From Legionella nagasakiensis (lineage in GTDB: Bacteria > Pseudomonadota > Gammaproteobacteria > Legionellales > Legionellaceae): DNA of 64,000 nucleotides. The stretch is taken from positions 1 to 64,000 of the forward strand of contig NZ_CAAAID010000001.1 of NCBI RefSeq assembly GCF_900639915.1. The letters run 5' to 3'. Positions 41,289 to 50,512 of the stretch are shown piece after piece. Within the stretch, counting starts at the first letter, position 1. Every line of letters starts with the position of its first letter. The translations under genes and the position numbers were made by a program. The notes beneath the pieces were generated by a model. That model ran no database searches, had not been told where the DNA came from, and saw only the letters and a program-made list of their open reading frames with translations.

Positions 41289-42263
41289 ATGAAAATTTTG
41301 ATTACTGCGTTTGCTTTATTGTTTTCTTCATTGATTTCAGCCACGCCGTTAAACAAAATAGTAGTCTTTGGCGATAGCTTGTCTGATAATGGCAATTTGC
41401 ATGAATACATGAAGCGTCAGTTTCCTTCAGATCCACCTTACTTTCAAGGGCGCTTCAGTAATGGGCCCGTCTGGATTGAGTTATTGACGTCTGGTTATTT
41501 CCCAGATGATCTTCCTCCAAAATCCCCCGATGATCCTCCTCAACATCATCTCCAAAATTATGCGTTTGGAGGTGCGGGAGTTTTGGACGAAGAAGAGGAT
41601 GATCCAGAATCTGCGCTATTTACGTTACGTCGTGAAATTGATAGTTATTTGCTTGCTCATCATGATAGAGCGGATGAAAATAGTTTATATGTAGTATGGA
41701 TTGGTTCTAACAATTATTTAGCCATTCCAGAAGATTCAGAAAAAGCATTGAATACAGTGCTTGGAGGAATCCAAAGAGATATCAAGCGCTTGATTGAGAA
41801 AGGCGCGAGGAATATCCTTGTTGTCAATCTGCCAGATTTAGGTAAAACGCCTGCTGCGTATGACTTTAATGAAACGGAGCGTTTGTCTTATCTTTCCGAA
41901 GAGCATAACCGTCGATTGCGCAACAATGTATCCGAATTGGAAAGAGAGTATCCAGATGTGCGTTGGATATATTTGGACGTGGGTGAAATTTTCCATGATG
42001 CTATTACTTCACCGGAAAAATATGGGTTGTTTGCCAGCAAAATTGCAAGCACTTGCTATGATGTAGAAACGACTGATGAGCCTTCTTCTCAAACGATGTT
42101 AAAAATGGCATCCAAAGTGCAGGCACTTCATCATGGTGAGGGAAAAGATCCTTGTGAGGGATATTTATTCTTTGATCCAGTGCATCCTACCGCCTTGGCC
42201 CATCAGATTATGGCAGATATCTCAAAAACACTTCTGGATGAAAAAGGAGTTGAGTTCGGCTAA
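41289..42263 (+). CDS. plaA: Secreted GDSL lysophospholipase, PlaA-like
   Basis: 324 residues with a signal peptide (MKILITAFALLFSSLISATP). GDSL block I has Ser30 (VVFGDSLSDNGN), the Asn block is IGSNNYLA, and the block V dyad is Asp296-His299 (FFDPVHPTALAHQ). Cys256 and Cys289 flank a 32-residue segment just before block V. L. pneumophila PlaA and PlaC have such a disulfide loop, which ProA cuts to activate them. The neighbours (djlA, waaA, dksA, prmC, prfA, hemA) agree with the plaA region I recall. The product would cleave lysophospholipids after type II secretion. Confidence 0.85.
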   Translation: MKILITAFALLFSSLISATPLNKIVVFGDSLSDNGNLHEYMKRQFPSDPPYFQGRFSNGPVWIELLTSGYFPDDLPPKSPDDPPQHHLQNYAFGGAGVLDEEEDDPESALFTLRREIDSYLLAHHDRADENSLYVVWIGSNNYLAIPEDSEKALNTVLGGIQRDIKRLIEKGARNILVVNLPDLGKTPAAYDFNETERLSYLSEEHNRRLRNNVSELEREYPDVRWIYLDVGEIFHDAITSPEKYGLFASKIASTCYDVETTDEPSSQTMLKMASKVQALHHGEGKDPCEGYLFFDPVHPTALAHQIMADISKTLLDEKGVEFG

Positions 42264-42294
42264 CTCTTGTTTTTCCATTGCATGTCAAAGCTTA

Positions 42295-42315
42295 GGCAGA
42301 GAGTTCTCTGCCTTT
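42295..42315 (+). terminator. Terminator after the GDSL lipase gene
   Basis: GGCAGAG (42295-42301) pairs with CTCTGCC (42306-42312), loop AGTT, followed by TTTCTT. It lies 31 bp after the stop, before the convergent djlA. Confidence 0.65.
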
Positions 42316-42373
42316 CTTGCTGAAGCTCAAGAATGTGAAAAACTGCTATGCTAGTCATTCGAAGACGTCCACA

Positions 42374-43231
42374 TTAACCCCATCCTTTGCTTGCGCAAAT
42401 CTCTTCATACGCTTTGCGAATTTTCTGTGTTTTATCATTCGCCATTTTTATCATTTCTTCCGGTAAGCCTTTGGCAATTAGCTTATCTGGATGATTGCGG
42501 CTCATTAAGCGTCGATAGGCACGTTTTACTTCTTGTTTACTGGCGGTTGAGTTTATCTCAAGAATGGCATAGGCATACTCGAGGGTGTTTTTAGGAGAGG
42601 GTGTGTATGGTTGCTGTCTGTAAGAGGATTGATGATTAGAGTGTTGATGATTGGAACGATGGTTGAAATTCTCATAGAAACGGTATTGTTGTTGTAGCGG
42701 TGCAAAACCCAGATGGTTGAGGATAAGATTTATTAATTGAATCTTGTTGGCGGTTAGTCCGTCAATTTGGGCCGCTTGATATTGAATATCAATAAATAGT
42801 TTTAATAGTTCGGGATTATCTTGAGAAGCATTCTTTAGTAAAGTAAGCGTATATTTTAAATTGAAATTGCTTTTTTTACCTTCATTAAAAAAATGTTGTG
42901 CTGCTTTTTTTTGTTCGTGATTAAGACCCATTTGTTTCATTAAGGTTATGGCCATTTTTATTTCTTCTTCAGAAACGCGACCATCGGTTTTTGCGATATG
43001 CCCCATTGTGGAAAAGGTTGCTTCAAAAAAAATCTTCTGAACTTTTTTTCGCGTTTCTGCATAGTATTGCCAGTAAGGTCGGGAGAAATGTTGGGCAAGT
43101 CCCCGGTCAAAAAAATTACCGATAAGGATCCCAAATAAAGCACCGGCAGGGCCTGCCATTAAAAACCCAAAAAATGCGCCAATCAATTTTCCCCACCAGC
43201 TGTGGGTAGTGAATAATTGACGTAGATTCAT
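42374..43231 (-). CDS. djlA: Co-chaperone DjlA (TerB and J domains)
   Basis: A membrane-anchored DnaJ-like protein. It has an N-terminal hydrophobic segment with glycine repeats (LIGAFFGFLMAGPAGALFGI), a central TerB-like helical domain (MGHIAKTDGRVSEEEIKMAI), a Ser/His/Gln-rich linker, and a C-terminal J domain (YAILEINSTASKQEVKRAYR with the HPD motif in RNHPDKL). The frame opens at 43261, but ATG 43231 (MNLRQLFTTHSWWGKLI) gives the usual DjlA start and 285 residues. In L. pneumophila, DjlA has been linked to stress tolerance and intracellular growth. Confidence 0.92.
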   Translation of the reverse strand: MNLRQLFTTHSWWGKLIGAFFGFLMAGPAGALFGILIGNFFDRGLAQHFSRPYWQYYAETRKKVQKIFFEATFSTMGHIAKTDGRVSEEEIKMAITLMKQMGLNHEQKKAAQHFFNEGKKSNFNLKYTLTLLKNASQDNPELLKLFIDIQYQAAQIDGLTANKIQLINLILNHLGFAPLQQQYRFYENFNHRSNHQHSNHQSSYRQQPYTPSPKNTLEYAYAILEINSTASKQEVKRAYRRLMSRNHPDKLIAKGLPEEMIKMANDKTQKIRKAYEEICASKGWG

Positions 43232-43261
43232 TTTAAGCTCACGATTGTTAAGAGGTGACAT

Positions 43262-43562
43262 TTCAAATACGTATTAAAGTGCATCAAAAAAAAACTTTTA
43301 GGTTTATTATTTTACAAAATAAATATAAAAAATACCATATTATAAAATAATAATTTTATATCATAATAGTAATTTTAGCTGTACTTCTTTGATATTGAGA
43401 GACAATAATTTTGAATTTTTTTTTACATTTAGTGGCGAGATCGCGGTACAATCTTTGATGTTTTCTCATAAAGAATAGGATTGCTGACATTTAATCCAAG
43501 CTTTGGGTAATCCGATTGTTTATGGAAGTATTATTTTCAATTAATAAAAGATCTTTCTTTGT
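43262..43562. other. AT-rich intergenic region between djlA and waaA
   Basis: About 300 bp, strikingly AT-rich at 43300-43370, between divergent genes. I see no ORF and no strong hairpin. It should hold the promoters of both genes. No good ribosome site precedes the waaA ATG. Confidence 0.4.
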
Positions 43563-44837
43563 ATGCGCCGCTTTTATACATTTTTTCTTTACTTGCTGAT
43601 TCCATTTTTAATCATCCGGCTTTATTGGAAAGGACGACGTCTGCCCCAGTATCGTCGACGTATTTCTGAACGTTTTCAATTGGGTGCTATTGAGCCATCT
43701 GAAGTGGATGTATGGATTCATGCTGTTTCTTTGGGAGAAGTAGTGGCAGTCACGCCAGTGATTGATGCTTTCTTGGAGAAAAAGTATCGGGTGATGGTAA
43801 CTACAATGACGCCTACGGGGTCAGAACAGGTGAGCAAACGATTTGGACAGCGTGTTGCTCATCAATATCTTCCTTATGATTTGCCTTGGGCGTTGCGTCG
43901 TTTTTTTAAAAAAATAAATGCACGCATCGGTATTATTATGGAAACTGAATTATGGCCCAACGTCATTTTTGAAGCAAACAGAAGAAATCTGCCTTTATTG
44001 CTTGCCAATGCACGATTGTCGGATGATGCTTTTAAAAGCTATCAAAAAGTCAGGTTTTTCTTTAAGCCAATCTTGCAACAATTCACCGAAATTATGGCGC
44101 AAAGCGAAGAAGATGCAAGACGATACGTCGCATTAGGTGCACCTTCTCAGCACATGTCAGTACTTGGAAATCTGAAGTTTGACTTGCAAATAACCATTTC
44201 TAAAGACAAAAATTTCCCTCAATTTAAAGAAAAATGGGGGAAAGAGCGGGTGGTGTTTATTGCTGCCAGTACTCATGATAATGAGGAAGAGCAGTTATTA
44301 ATTCGTCTGACTGAGCTGAAACAAGCAATTCCTTCACTGTTACTATTGATTGCGCCTCGCCATCCAGAGCGATTTCAAACGGTTTATAAATTAAGTAAGA
44401 AGCTTGGCTTTAATACGGCCTTGCGTAGTCAATTTTCTACTATTGATACGCATTCAGACGTCATTATATTGGATTCTTTAGGAGAGTTACTTGGCTTTTA
44501 CCAATTAAGTGATTATGCGTTTGTTGGTGGCAGTCTCGTTCCCATTGGTGGCCATAATCTTTTGGAGCCAATTGCTATGCAAGTTCCTGTCTTTTCTGGT
44601 CCTTATGTCTCTAATGCCAAGGCCATCAGTCGGGATTTATGTGTTGCAGAAGCAATTCAGCTGGTTAAAGATGCCGATGAGCTTATGCAATCGATTTGCA
44701 ACATGCATGCCCACCAGGCAATCAAGGAACGACAGGTTAGTAATGCAAACGCCGTGCTTCGTGCCAATCGGGGATCAGTAGCGCGTCTTATGAAAAAGAT
44801 TGAAGCGATTTTAAGTCATTCAGACAAATCCATTTAA
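43563..44837 (+). CDS. waaA: 3-deoxy-D-manno-octulosonic acid transferase (KDO transferase)
   Basis: 424-residue GT30 enzyme that adds KDO to lipid A precursor at the inner membrane. An N-terminal anchor (FYTFFLYLLIPFLIIRLYW) precedes DVWIHAVSLGEVVAVTPVI (conserved acidic residue), VTTMTPTGSEQV, IIMETELWPNVI and the late sugar-nucleotide motif FVGGSLVPIGGHNLLEPI. Length is typical (425 in E. coli). Confidence 0.95.
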   Translation: MRRFYTFFLYLLIPFLIIRLYWKGRRLPQYRRRISERFQLGAIEPSEVDVWIHAVSLGEVVAVTPVIDAFLEKKYRVMVTTMTPTGSEQVSKRFGQRVAHQYLPYDLPWALRRFFKKINARIGIIMETELWPNVIFEANRRNLPLLLANARLSDDAFKSYQKVRFFFKPILQQFTEIMAQSEEDARRYVALGAPSQHMSVLGNLKFDLQITISKDKNFPQFKEKWGKERVVFIAASTHDNEEEQLLIRLTELKQAIPSLLLLIAPRHPERFQTVYKLSKKLGFNTALRSQFSTIDTHSDVIILDSLGELLGFYQLSDYAFVGGSLVPIGGHNLLEPIAMQVPVFSGPYVSNAKAISRDLCVAEAIQLVKDADELMQSICNMHAHQAIKERQVSNANAVLRANRGSVARLMKKIEAILSHSDKSI

Positions 44838-44847
44838 TTATGGCCAT

Positions 44848-44872
44848 GCAGGCATGTCTCTAACATGCCTGC
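44848..44872. terminator. Hairpin between convergent waaA and dksA
   Basis: A 10-bp perfect stem, GCAGGCATGT (44848-44857) with ACATGCCTGC (44863-44872), loop CTCTA. It lies 11 bp after the waaA stop and 26 bp from the dksA stop. Likely bidirectional. Confidence 0.7.
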
Positions 44873-44898
44873 GATCTATGGCTTGAAGACCAGAGTAA

Positions 44899-45375
44899 TC
44901 AATTCCCTTGATTTTGTCGTTCTTTAATTTCAGACAGTGTTTTGCAATCGATGCATAAAGTCGCTGTGGGCCGAGCTTCCAGACGACGTAAGCCAATTTC
45001 GATACCACAGGCTTCACAATAGCCAAAATCGTCGTCATTCAGCCTTTCTAAAGCGTCTTCAATCTTTTTAATTAATTTTCTTTCACGATCGCGGGTACGT
45101 AATTCGAGACTGAATTCTTCCTCCTGGCTGGCGCGATCAGAAGGATCAGGAAAATTCGCAGCTTCATCCTTCATATGGGTTACTGTGCGGTCAACTTCTT
45201 CCATTAGAGATTGACGCCATGCCAGCAAAATTTTTTCTATATGTGCCAGCTGGTGTTTGTTCATGTATTCTTCGCCCTCTACTTCTTGATAAGGGGCAAT
45301 GCCCATGCTACTTACTGCATCACTTTTCACGTTATGCTCACTCTCATTGTTTAAATCAATTAATTGCTCTGGCAT
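44899..45375 (-). CDS. dksA: RNA polymerase-binding transcription factor DksA
   Basis: 158 residues. The coiled-coil arm carries the tip motif DPSDRAS (Asp77, Asp80, Ala82), needed for action in the polymerase secondary channel. The zinc finger has Cys120, Cys123, Cys141 and Cys144 (GYCEACGIEIGLRRLEARPT, then CIDCK). DksA works with ppGpp in the stringent response, and in L. pneumophila it promotes the switch to the transmissive phase together with LetA/S. LetA is encoded 9 kb away in this window. Confidence 0.96.
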   Translation of the reverse strand: MPEQLIDLNNESEHNVKSDAVSSMGIAPYQEVEGEEYMNKHQLAHIEKILLAWRQSLMEEVDRTVTHMKDEAANFPDPSDRASQEEEFSLELRTRDRERKLIKKIEDALERLNDDDFGYCEACGIEIGLRRLEARPTATLCIDCKTLSEIKERQNQGN

Positions 45376-45578
45376 ATCAGCCTCCTGCTGCCGTGCATCC
45401 TGTCAACGAGCCCTTTGCCACTTGGCTTTTAATCCAGGCAAACAACCTATATCGAGTCTATGATAGTTCCAAGGATCTTGTTACTCCACTGAAAACCGCT
45501 AGGTATACCAAAAAACATGTTATTCATCAACTATAGCTTATTTAAAGTACAGATGCTTAACCATCAGTCCTGGCTATT

Positions 45579-46445
45579 TTACTTTTTAAACCATCCACCA
45601 CTTACCCTGTCATTTCCTTGCATATCCTGCCAACATTGGACTTTATCATAACCTAATTGCGTTAATTTTGTTGTAACTTCGAGTTTTTGATCATATCCAT
45701 GCTCTAACAGTAACAAACCATTCGGCTGCAAATGAGAGATGCTTTTCTGAATTAAGTGATTAAGTGCATCTAGGCCTTTGATTCCACTTACTAAGGCTTG
45801 ATGCGGTTCGAAACGAACATCGCCTTGGGTAAGATGCGGATCTTGTTCAGCAATATAAGGCGGATTGGATACAATGGCGTCAAATAAATAGGGAGGAATC
45901 GTTGCAAACCAGTCTGAGCAAAAAAATCTTATATTTGTTAGGTCAAACATTGAGGCATTTGTATGCGCAATATGAATGGCGCTTGAGGAAATATCAGCAG
46001 CAATGATTTGCCAATTAGGCCGTTCTGAAGCAAGTGCTAGAGCAATTGCTCCGCTGCCTGTGCCTAAATCAAGAATCAAGGCTTGTGTTTTATTAGCAAG
46101 CAAGGTTAATGTTAATTCGACAAGTAATTCGGTCTCAGGTCTTGGAATCAAGGTATCTTTATTGACTTGTATTGGCAATGACCAAAATTCACGAATGCCT
46201 GTCAAGTAGGCAACAGGCGTGCCCATCTTACGTTGAGAGATTAATTGCTGGTAAGTTTGCCATTGGGATGCACTGAGTAAAACTTCAGGATAGGCATAGA
46301 TAAAAGTACGTGGTTTAGTCAGGGTATGGGATAATAAAATTTCTGCCTCTAAACGGGCTGAAGGATTGTCTTTAGACAGACAATTTATTGCATGCTGCAG
46401 CGCGGTTTGAATATTGATTATCTCGGTGGTCGCTTGTTTTTTCAC
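45579..46445 (-). CDS. prmC: Release factor glutamine methyltransferase PrmC (HemK)
   Basis: 288 residues. The N-terminal helical domain is followed by the SAM motif LILDLGTGSGAIALALA and the NPPY active-site motif (IVSNPPYIAEQDPHL), then FEPHQALVSGIKGLDAL. It methylates the GGQ glutamine of release factors. It follows prfA, its substrate gene, after 60 bp on the same strand, the classical hemA-prfA-prmC order. Confidence 0.96.
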   Translation of the reverse strand: MKKQATTEIINIQTALQHAINCLSKDNPSARLEAEILLSHTLTKPRTFIYAYPEVLLSASQWQTYQQLISQRKMGTPVAYLTGIREFWSLPIQVNKDTLIPRPETELLVELTLTLLANKTQALILDLGTGSGAIALALASERPNWQIIAADISSSAIHIAHTNASMFDLTNIRFFCSDWFATIPPYLFDAIVSNPPYIAEQDPHLTQGDVRFEPHQALVSGIKGLDALNHLIQKSISHLQPNGLLLLEHGYDQKLEVTTKLTQLGYDKVQCWQDMQGNDRVSGGWFKK

Positions 46446-46505
46446 TCGATGTCTTCAAAAATGTAGATAGTATTTTATAGGTTTTATATGGCTTGAGGAT
46501 ACGCC

Positions 46506-47597
46506 CTAATAATCATGATTACCTAATTCAGCAAGTAATTCAGCATGATATTCTCGTTTTAAATGATCTATGATAACGGATAAATCACCAGCTATGATTT
46601 CCTGAAGTTGGTAGAGGGTAAGATTGATGCGGTGATCCGTTAATCGGCCTTGAGGAAAATTATAAGTACGGATGCGTTCAGAGCGATCGCCACTACCGAC
46701 CATTAACTTACGTGTTTCTGCTTGTTGCTTGCGTTGTTTGCTTTGTTCAGCATCCAGAAGCCTGGTTTTCAATAATGCCATTGCTTTAGCGCGATTCTTG
46801 TGCTGAGAACGTTCATCTTGACATTCTACCACCAAACCGGTCGGCAGGTGGGTAATACGGATAGCCGAGTCGGTCTTATTGACGTGCTGACCACCAGCGC
46901 CGGAGGAGCGATAGGTATCAATGCGTAAATCATCGTGGTTAATTTCGATGTCATCAATTTCTTCTACTTCTGGCAATATGGCAACGGTACAGGCCGACGT
47001 GTGTACTCGTCCCTGTGATTCTGTTTCTGGTACTCGCTGGACTCGATGAGTGCCTGATTCAAATTTTAACTGGGCATAGACGCTATGGCCGCTTACTCGG
47101 GCAATCACTTCCTTAAAACCACCGTGTTCACCGTGGCTGGCACTAATAATTTCCACATGCCATCCTTGTGTTTCAGCATAACGACTGTACATGCGGAATA
47201 AATCTCCAGCAAAAATGGCGGCTTCATCTCCTCCTGTACCGGCTCGTACCTCAAGATAAACATTACGTTCATCTTCTGGATCTTTAGGAATGAGATGCCA
47301 TTGCAGTTCTTCTTCCAATGATTCTGTCTTTGCTTCTGCTGCTTTTATTTCTTCGGCAGCCATTTCGGCGAGCTCTTTATCTTCACCTTCCAACAAGCTC
47401 TGTAATGAATAAAGCTCTTCTCGAGCTTGTTGATATTGTTGATAACAGGCAGCTATTGGTTCAAGCTGCGAATATTCTTTTGAAAGCATTTTAAATTGGT
47501 TTTGATCAGCAATAACACTTGCTTCTGATAACAGACGTCCAATTTCCTGAAAACGTTCATACATTTGTTCCAGTTTTGATTCAAGTGACTTTTTCAT
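46506..47597 (-). CDS. prfA: Peptide chain release factor 1
   Basis: Recognises UAA and UAG stops. The 363-residue product has the anticodon-like PxT motif region ([13 protein letters not shown]), the peptidyl-tRNA hydrolysis motif GGQ ([19 protein letters not shown]) and the C-terminal [17 protein letters not shown]. The frame is open from 47639, but [16 protein letters not shown] at 47597 is the normal start. It overlaps the hemA 3' end by 17 bp, which suggests coupled translation. Confidence 0.96.
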   Translation of the reverse strand: MKKSLESKLEQMYERFQEIGRLLSEASVIADQNQFKMLSKEYSQLEPIAACYQQYQQAREELYSLQSLLEGEDKELAEMAAEEIKAAEAKTESLEEELQWHLIPKDPEDERNVYLEVRAGTGGDEAAIFAGDLFRMYSRYAETQGWHVEIISASHGEHGGFKEVIARVSGHSVYAQLKFESGTHRVQRVPETESQGRVHTSACTVAILPEVEEIDDIEINHDDLRIDTYRSSGAGGQHVNKTDSAIRITHLPTGLVVECQDERSQHKNRAKAMALLKTRLLDAEQSKQRKQQAETRKLMVGSGDRSERIRTYNFPQGRLTDHRINLTLYQLQEIIAGDLSVIIDHLKREYHAELLAELGNHDY

Positions 47598-48852
47598 AGG
47601 AAGGGAGGTTGGTTGAGGTATTAAATAAATACTGCACAAGATCGAGTAAATCTTGGCGATTATCCCAAGCCGCTTGTCGCAAACCGACGGTAGGCGCGTG
47701 AGTTAATTTTTTGACCAAACGTTCACTAAATTCCGATAATATGGTGTATTGACAATGGCCGGCCGCTAGTTTTTGCATGGCTCTCTGCAGTTCCTGCTGT
47801 GCCATTTCTTGCATTTGACTGCGATAATTACAGATGATTTCCTTGGCTCTCAGTGAACGGTGCCAGCGAATATAATTTTCTAATTCGAAATCTATTAATC
47901 GCTCTGCTTGTAACGCAGCATTGCGACGTTCATCCATTCCTTTTTCAGTCATGGTTTTCAAGTCATCAATATTATAAAGATCCACCCCAGGCAGTTCTTT
48001 TATATTTACTTCTATATCGCGAGGGACAGCTAAATCCAGAAAGAACATAGGCATTTGATGACGATTATTCATTGCTTGTTCAACCAGATTTTTAGTAATA
48101 AAAGGCAAAGGACATGCCGTTGCAGAAATGACTACATCTGCTTGTGGCAAGTATTGTGGAATGTCGCTGATGGTCAATGCTTTACCGGTGAATGTTTGTG
48201 CGAGCAATTTGGCATTTTCGTGGCTGCGGCTGGCAACCATAAAATGCGATGCGCCCTGTTTATGTAAGTACTTGGCCACTAAGGATGCTATTTCACCCGA
48301 ACCGATGATAAATACATTCAATGAATTAAAATCAACAAATCGTTGGCCAATTAATTGTACAGCGGCAAACGCAATAGATACTGGATTGTTACCAATGCCA
48401 CTGAGATTTCTTATGCGTTTACTGGCATTGAATACATATTGGAAAACTTGACGCAAGCTACTTTTTATTGTGCCAGCATGACATGCATGCTGATAGGCTT
48501 GCTTCATTTGGCCAAGGATTTGAGGCTCACCTAACATCATGGAATCCAAACCACTGGCAACCCGTAAGGTATGACGAATGCCGTGGTGTTCATGGTGTAT
48601 GTAAAAGTGAGGAGCGATAACATCGAGCGATACTTCTTGCTCTTTCGCCAACCAAGGCAAAATACTTAGGGGATCGTTGGTATCACAATAGATCTCGGTG
48701 CGGTTGCAGGTGGATAGAATGGCTGCTTCATTAACGGCAGGTAAACCCACGAGCCTGTTGAGCACAGTGTTTTGCGTAGACACTGGCAGCGCAACTTTTT
48801 CACGCACATCAATGGGTGCTGTTTTATGGTTTAGTCCGCAGGCTACAAACAC
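47581..48852 (-). CDS. hemA: Glutamyl-tRNA reductase
   Basis: First step of C5-pathway 5-aminolevulinate synthesis for haem. The 423 residues begin [20 protein letters not shown]. The catalytic Cys is in [13 protein letters not shown], and the NADPH domain has [20 protein letters not shown] and [12 protein letters not shown]. The C-terminal dimerisation helix follows. It starts the hemA-prfA-prmC cluster. Confidence 0.97.
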   Translation of the reverse strand: MFVACGLNHKTAPIDVREKVALPVSTQNTVLNRLVGLPAVNEAAILSTCNRTEIYCDTNDPLSILPWLAKEQEVSLDVIAPHFYIHHEHHGIRHTLRVASGLDSMMLGEPQILGQMKQAYQHACHAGTIKSSLRQVFQYVFNASKRIRNLSGIGNNPVSIAFAAVQLIGQRFVDFNSLNVFIIGSGEIASLVAKYLHKQGASHFMVASRSHENAKLLAQTFTGKALTISDIPQYLPQADVVISATACPLPFITKNLVEQAMNNRHQMPMFFLDLAVPRDIEVNIKELPGVDLYNIDDLKTMTEKGMDERRNAALQAERLIDFELENYIRWHRSLRAKEIICNYRSQMQEMAQQELQRAMQKLAAGHCQYTILSEFSERLVKKLTHAPTVGLRQAAWDNRQDLLDLVQYLFNTSTNLPSYEKVT

Positions 48853-48951
48853 TGGAGTTTATGGAGGTCATGTTTAATATACAATATAGGAATTGTATAC
48901 TATTGGTTATTAGTTTTGTAGACTTAATCCTTTATTCAGTTGATTTGCTTA

Positions 48952-49059
48952 GAGCCTGTTAACAAGCGCTTAGTCATATCCTGTTGCACCCATCGAATAA
49001 ATCCTAAAGTCCTTTCGATTTCAGCCGTTAAACTAGTTAGTCATTTTTTGTACAGGCTC
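48952..49059. repeat. Possible MITE-like element with 8-bp inverted ends
   Basis: GAGCCTGT (48952-48959) and ACAGGCTC (49052-49059) are exact inverted repeats bounding about 108 bp in the gap between hemA and the small gene at 49079. A similar GAGCTTGTTAA-type sequence occurs near 8348. The interior has no ORF. Could be chance or a small non-autonomous element. Confidence 0.3.
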
Positions 49060-49078
49060 ATCCTGATAAGGGGGATAT

Positions 49079-49354
49079 ATGGAAATTATTTTTCAGGGCA
49101 AGCATGATGGAGATGAGGCAGCGAAAAGCTTATTGAATGTCATTCGTATGTTCAAAGAGCGTTATCACATCAGCCAATTCAGAGAAATGCATTTGACCGT
49201 GACGCTTGTTGATGAATCTGGAGAAGATGTGGAATTGGTTGACAGTGACACTGAAGAGGTTTATCGAACGTTTGAAGTTTATCGCGAAGGAGGCGAGTTG
49301 ACTAGACGGCCCGGCCTGCCTGTGCTGAAATTAGTCGTTGATAATACTCGTTAA
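49079..49354 (+). CDS. Conserved-looking small protein of unknown function
   Basis: 91 residues, acidic in the middle (DESGEDVELVDSDTEEVY), beginning MEIIFQGKHDGDEAAKSLLN. I recognise no domain. There is no signal peptide or membrane span. Ribosome site AAGGGGG lies just upstream. The stop is 10 bp before the GTG of the M50 protease gene, so the two are almost surely cotranscribed. Evenly mixed alpha/beta composition suggests a folded cytosolic protein. Confidence 0.75.
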   Translation: MEIIFQGKHDGDEAAKSLLNVIRMFKERYHISQFREMHLTVTLVDESGEDVELVDSDTEEVYRTFEVYREGGELTRRPGLPVLKLVVDNTR

Positions 49355-49364
49355 TGGAGTAATT

Positions 49365-50450
49365 GTGCATATTGTATTGTCTTTACTGGCGATTGTCTTA
49401 GGATTGCTGTTGGTGGTTGGCTTGCATGAAGCTGGACATGCCTTGGCTGCTCGTGCATATGGTGTGAAAATCAGACGTATTTCAATTGGTTTTGGCAGGC
49501 CATTATTAAAATGGCAGAGCAAAAAAGGTTACGAATGGATATGGGCTTTGTGGCCTTTGGGCGGTTATGTGCAGTTACTTAATTCTCGTATTGAAGCCGT
49601 GCCAGTTCAAAATTATCCCTATTGTTTTGATAAAAAACCGATATGGATGCGGGTTATCATTTTATTATCTGGTGGTTTGGCAAATCTTGTGGCCGCGTGG
49701 ATTGCTTTGTTAATATTTTTCATGATTGGATATCAGCAAACGGCTCCTGTTATTGCTTCGGTTTCTTCCTCAAGCATTGCTGCTGTAGCTGGATTGCAGG
49801 CCGAGGATCGGTTGTTCAGTATCGCTGGAAAAGAAACACCTTCCTGGCAGCAGGCTGGCATGCAATTCATTATGAATTTAGGGAAACCAGACGTCCAAGT
49901 TGTTGTAGAAAATAGCTCAGGGATAAAACGCTTAACAACATTAAATTTGAATCAATGGCAATATACTCATCAACATAATGCATTGTTAACTGGGATTGGT
50001 ATTATTCCTGATTTGTCGAATGACCATCAGGAGCAAGTCCCTGGCAGGTCATTTTTAGAGGCCAGTTGCCAATCATTGATGCAAATCATACAGTTGCTGG
50101 TTTTTTTTCTAGTAGTATTGAAACAATTGGTATCAGGTGTTCTTCCTTTTGCTGTATTGCTTGGGCCAATCGGTATTTTTACAGAAATGGTCGTTTCATT
50201 CTTTGAAGGGTTAGCGGTGTTTTTATATTTTATTGCAACGATGAGTTTGGCCGTAGGATTAATTAATTTATTTCCTATTCCTGGTCTTGATGGGGGCTCT
50301 ATTGTCTATGCGCTTGTAGAAGGAGTTCGGGGAAGGCCAATTTCCATTGCTCTTGAAGTGTTATTTCATCGTCTGGCCTTTATTATTTTTTGTGTCCTAA
50401 TGGTGCATCTGGTGATGAATGATTTGCAACGTTATGTGCAGGGATCGTAA
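49365..50450 (+). CDS. M50-family site-2 (RseP-like) membrane zinc protease
   Basis: 361 residues from GTG 49365, chosen because GGAG lies five bases before it (an earlier TTG at 49338 overlaps the preceding gene). Zinc ligands are in H21-E22-x2-H25 (VGLHEAGHALAAR) and Asp309 (NLFPIPGLDGGSIV). A PDZ-like part (VASVSSSSIAAVAGLQAEDR) lies near 145-165. RseP has about 450 residues and two PDZ domains, and lies beside dxr and bamA. This shorter, single-PDZ protein in another context is probably a paralog with a different substrate. Confidence 0.88.
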   Translation: MHIVLSLLAIVLGLLLVVGLHEAGHALAARAYGVKIRRISIGFGRPLLKWQSKKGYEWIWALWPLGGYVQLLNSRIEAVPVQNYPYCFDKKPIWMRVIILLSGGLANLVAAWIALLIFFMIGYQQTAPVIASVSSSSIAAVAGLQAEDRLFSIAGKETPSWQQAGMQFIMNLGKPDVQVVVENSSGIKRLTTLNLNQWQYTHQHNALLTGIGIIPDLSNDHQEQVPGRSFLEASCQSLMQIIQLLVFFLVVLKQLVSGVLPFAVLLGPIGIFTEMVVSFFEGLAVFLYFIATMSLAVGLINLFPIPGLDGGSIVYALVEGVRGRPISIALEVLFHRLAFIIFCVLMVHLVMNDLQRYVQGS

Positions 50451-50512
50451 ATACTTAATTTTATGGCAGATTAGGTTCTTCACTTACCATGATTCAAAGA
50501 TCTGGTGCTAAC

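Noticed and set aside
45219-45536. 105-residue open frame on the plus strand opposite the dksA start
   Set aside because: Overlaps the conserved dksA 5' region antisense, has no family features and lacks a ribosome site.
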